Source of the DNA: Branchipolynoe longqiensis
Lineage: Eukaryota > Annelida > Polychaeta > Phyllodocida > Polynoidae
Length of the DNA stretch: 64,000 nucleotides
Direction of reading: 5' to 3'
Assembly (NCBI GenBank): GCA_030323885.1
Contig: CM059198.1
Coordinates: forward strand, 11,818,462 to 11,882,461
How positions within the stretch are numbered: position 1 is the first letter of the stretch; the number at the start of each line of letters is the position of its first letter. The translations under genes and the position numbers were made by a program. Positions 61,945 to 64,000 of the stretch are shown piece by piece. The notes below the pieces were generated by a model. That model ran no database searches. It was not told the origin of the DNA and saw only the letters and a list, made by a program, of their open reading frames with translations.

Positions 61945-62305
61945 TTGAAGTTGCATAGTCCAATACTTTGACTTTTCTACCAATTTTTAAAGATAAATAT
62001 ATAAGGTTTATCAGTATAATGTACCTCACTTTACTTTGAAGCAACTTTCATTACAAATTACCAATGGAAATATTTGAAGCTAAACATGACAATCTAATGT
62101 TGGTGTCTACATTCAAATAGCGACACCATACGCTTCAGCATAACATATTCTAGTAAATTGACTTGGTATTCCCTTCTGTGCAGCAAGAAATGGTAAATAA
62201 GTAAGTGAACTAGTATCTAAGTTGCATATGTAGGACGAAATCAAGGTAAGCGTTTTGGCTTCGAAAATGGTATGCTTTCAACCGCTATGCAGCTATTGTT
62301 TTGTC
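61945..62305 (+). repeat. M-family MITE copy
   Basis: It starts GAAGTTGCATAGTCCAATAC and carries TTACCAATGGAAATATTTGAAGC, TCTAGTAAATTGACTTGG and GTAAGCGTTTTGGCTTCGAAAATGG. It ends near TATGCAGCTATTGTTTT, about 360 bp. Confidence 0.65.
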
Positions 62306-62915
62306 TCAAAAGTTCATCTAGAGATAACAATATTGGATCAAGATAACAGGTCTTATTTTACTTTAGATGAAAATGTGATAACTGTCATTTTTAAAAGCCG
62401 TCCCATGAACGCTTAAGTTCAGAATAGCCAAACAAAACCAACATAGATATAAAAAGATTGCCTTAAAATAACAGGCTTTACATGAATAGCCTTATTGGAA
62501 TTAACATGAAATGTACTAAATGTACGTTTTGAAACTAGTATTCCTTTGGTCAATGCAATGGATGTCGTTCTCTGAAACTGGGTACCAAATATTTGGTTTC
62601 CACATTACGATGGGCCTAATTCATTCTTTCTTTTTGATAACCAGTCAAATAAGTATTGTCGCTTCTGTGTGTTAATACCACATGTATTTAATTTATCCCA
62701 CAAAATGCATCAAAAGTATGATTTTGTGCTAAAGTGCTAAAGTGAAAATTTACACACTGACACCATGTATTTACTGAAACCCTTTCTTCAACTTTCCCCC
62801 AACTTTTTTCTTGTAAGACGTAAGCTTTTTATTTTGCTTAACTGTAATCAATATAATCTTGTTTGAATTTGTTGTGCATGTTAAAATGATGTTCTGGATG
62901 TGGGTTTGATTTCCA
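62306..62915. other. AT-rich intron, no feature recognised
   Basis: No gene or repeat end recognised. Confidence 0.35.
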
Positions 62916-62919
62916 TGTT

Positions 62920-64000
62920 CAATCAATCAATGGGTGCCGTCTTCTCGAAGAAGGTTGGCTGCAATGGACCTCCATCTCTTCCTGTCATTCGTTCCTCTCA
63001 CGCATTCCGCATAGCTCATTGCTGTCCACTCAGTGATATTGTCCATCCATGTTGTTCTCCTTCTCCCTCTTGGTCTTTTCCCTTCTATCTTCCCTTCCAG
63101 TATTCTTCTCTGTGATTCCTGGTGTCGTATCATGTGGCCAAAGTATTTAATTTTTCTGTTTTTGATCGTTTGTATTATCTGTCTCTTTATTTTCATTCTT
63201 GTTAGGACCTCCACGTTGCTTATCATTGCTGTCCATGGAATTTTTAACATTCTTCTGTATTGCCACATTTCAAATGCCTCAAGCTTTGTTGTTATTGCTT
63301 TCTTCAAAGTCCATGTCTCGCAGCAATATAAAAGTGTAGACCACACAGCATTTTAGCAGTCGGAGTCTTGTTTTTATATTTATGTCTCTAGATGTTAGTA
63401 CTTTCTGCATCTTTAGAAATGTTGTTTTGGCAATGTTTATTCTCCGTTTAATCTCTCTTTCACATCCGCCATCACTAGTTATTAAATGGCCCAGATACAC
63501 AAATGACTCTACCTGCTCCAAGATTACACCATTAACTTTTATCTCTGCTCTTGGTTTCTATTCCTTTCTGCTGACAACCATGGATTTTGTCTTCTTTACA
63601 TTCATTTTGAGGCCACATCTCTCACTTTTTTCTTTTACTTCATCCACTATATCTTGTAGTCGATTTGACGTTAAGGCTAGCAGTGCTGTATCGTCTGCGT
63701 ATCTTGTGTTATTGATATTTCCACCTCCAACATTTATTCCTATGATGTCATCTATTTCTCTGAAAATCATTTCCGTATAAATGTTGAAAAGACTAGGTGA
63801 TAGAACACATCCTTGTCGCACTCCACATTTGATCTTCACTTCTGGTGTCAATGAGTCTCCAATTCTTACAGCAGCATACTGTTCCCAGTAGAGGCTGGCC
63901 ACAAGCCGAACGTCCTTACCGTCTAGTCCGATTTTTTGTAGAGCTTCTATGAGTTTCTTATGATGTACTTTGTCAAATGCTTTAGCGTAGTCTATATAAC
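62920..64000 (-). pseudogene. LINE (RTE-like) reverse transcriptase, running off the window
   Basis: From the right edge the minus strand reads KAFDKVHHKKLIEALQKIG, then VKIKCGVRQGCVLSPSLFN and the active site RYADDTALLA at about 63,685-63,715, then CGLKMNVKKTKSM. After frame changes come FVYLGHLITSDGGCEREIKR, YCCETWTLKKAI, RRMLKIPWTAMISNVEVL and HMIRHQESQRRILEGKIEGK. At least two frameshifts (about 63,550 and 63,300). It belongs to a different LINE family from the one at 60.9-61.6 kb. The endonuclease would lie beyond 64,000. Confidence 0.85.

Overview
The window is animal nuclear DNA, probably from a marine invertebrate. Evidence for this: a spliced gene with GT-AG introns, tRNA-derived SINEs, non-LTR retrotransposons, a Gypsy element, tyrosine-recombinase (YR) retrotransposons of two kinds, a PIF/Harbinger transposon and many microsatellites. 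I cannot name the phylum. There is no sign of bacterial genes, CRISPR arrays or rRNA.

The only host gene I can support lies on the minus strand. Thirteen exons between 53,871 and 4,887 join with matching intron phases into 3,483 nt (1,161 codons) with no stop. They read as the interior of VPS13B (COH1), a very large bridge-like lipid-transfer protein. Neither end of the gene is here, so the whole 64 kb seems to be exons and introns of VPS13B, and every mobile element listed is intronic. Exon 8 carries a run of about 100 residues that is mostly glutamine.

Layout from left to right: 1-4.9 kb holds a deleted LINE derivative, a rearranged LINE sitting in a MITE, and M-family and SINE-B repeats. 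4.9-10.97 kb has exons 13 and 12 around a TIR element carrying a minisatellite (5.88-7.21 kb) and Ngaro-like element A (minus, 7.3-10.7 kb). 11-33.3 kb is one 22-kb intron. It contains a minisatellite, SINEs, DIRS-like element D (minus, 12.5-17.8 kb), Ngaro-like element B (plus, about 18.9-28.8 kb) split by a full-length Gypsy element (minus, 19.27-24.11 kb), and DIRS-like element E (minus, 28.8-32.3 kb). 33.3-53.9 kb has exons 11 to 1. Between them lie SINEs, Ngaro-like fragment F (plus, 38.6-39.9 kb), a 4.7-kb PIF/Harbinger element (42.41-47.12 kb) inside a LINE tail, minisatellites and a purine-rich tract. 54-64 kb holds Ngaro-like element C (plus) and three minus-strand LINE remnants.

Elements A, B, C and F form one group. 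Where the parts survive, the order is gag-like protein with a Cys/His motif, RT-RNase H, tyrosine recombinase, then split direct repeats (B1-A2-B2). Elements D and E form a second group with YIDD reverse transcriptases and a recombinase containing HRGQT; D also has inverted TATA-containing ends. The Harbinger element has the usual two genes, a DDE transposase and a divergently transcribed MADF/Myb-like protein, both broken. Nearly all mobile-element genes here carry frameshifts, deletions or a catalytic change. The longest intact one is the RT-RNase H frame of element B.
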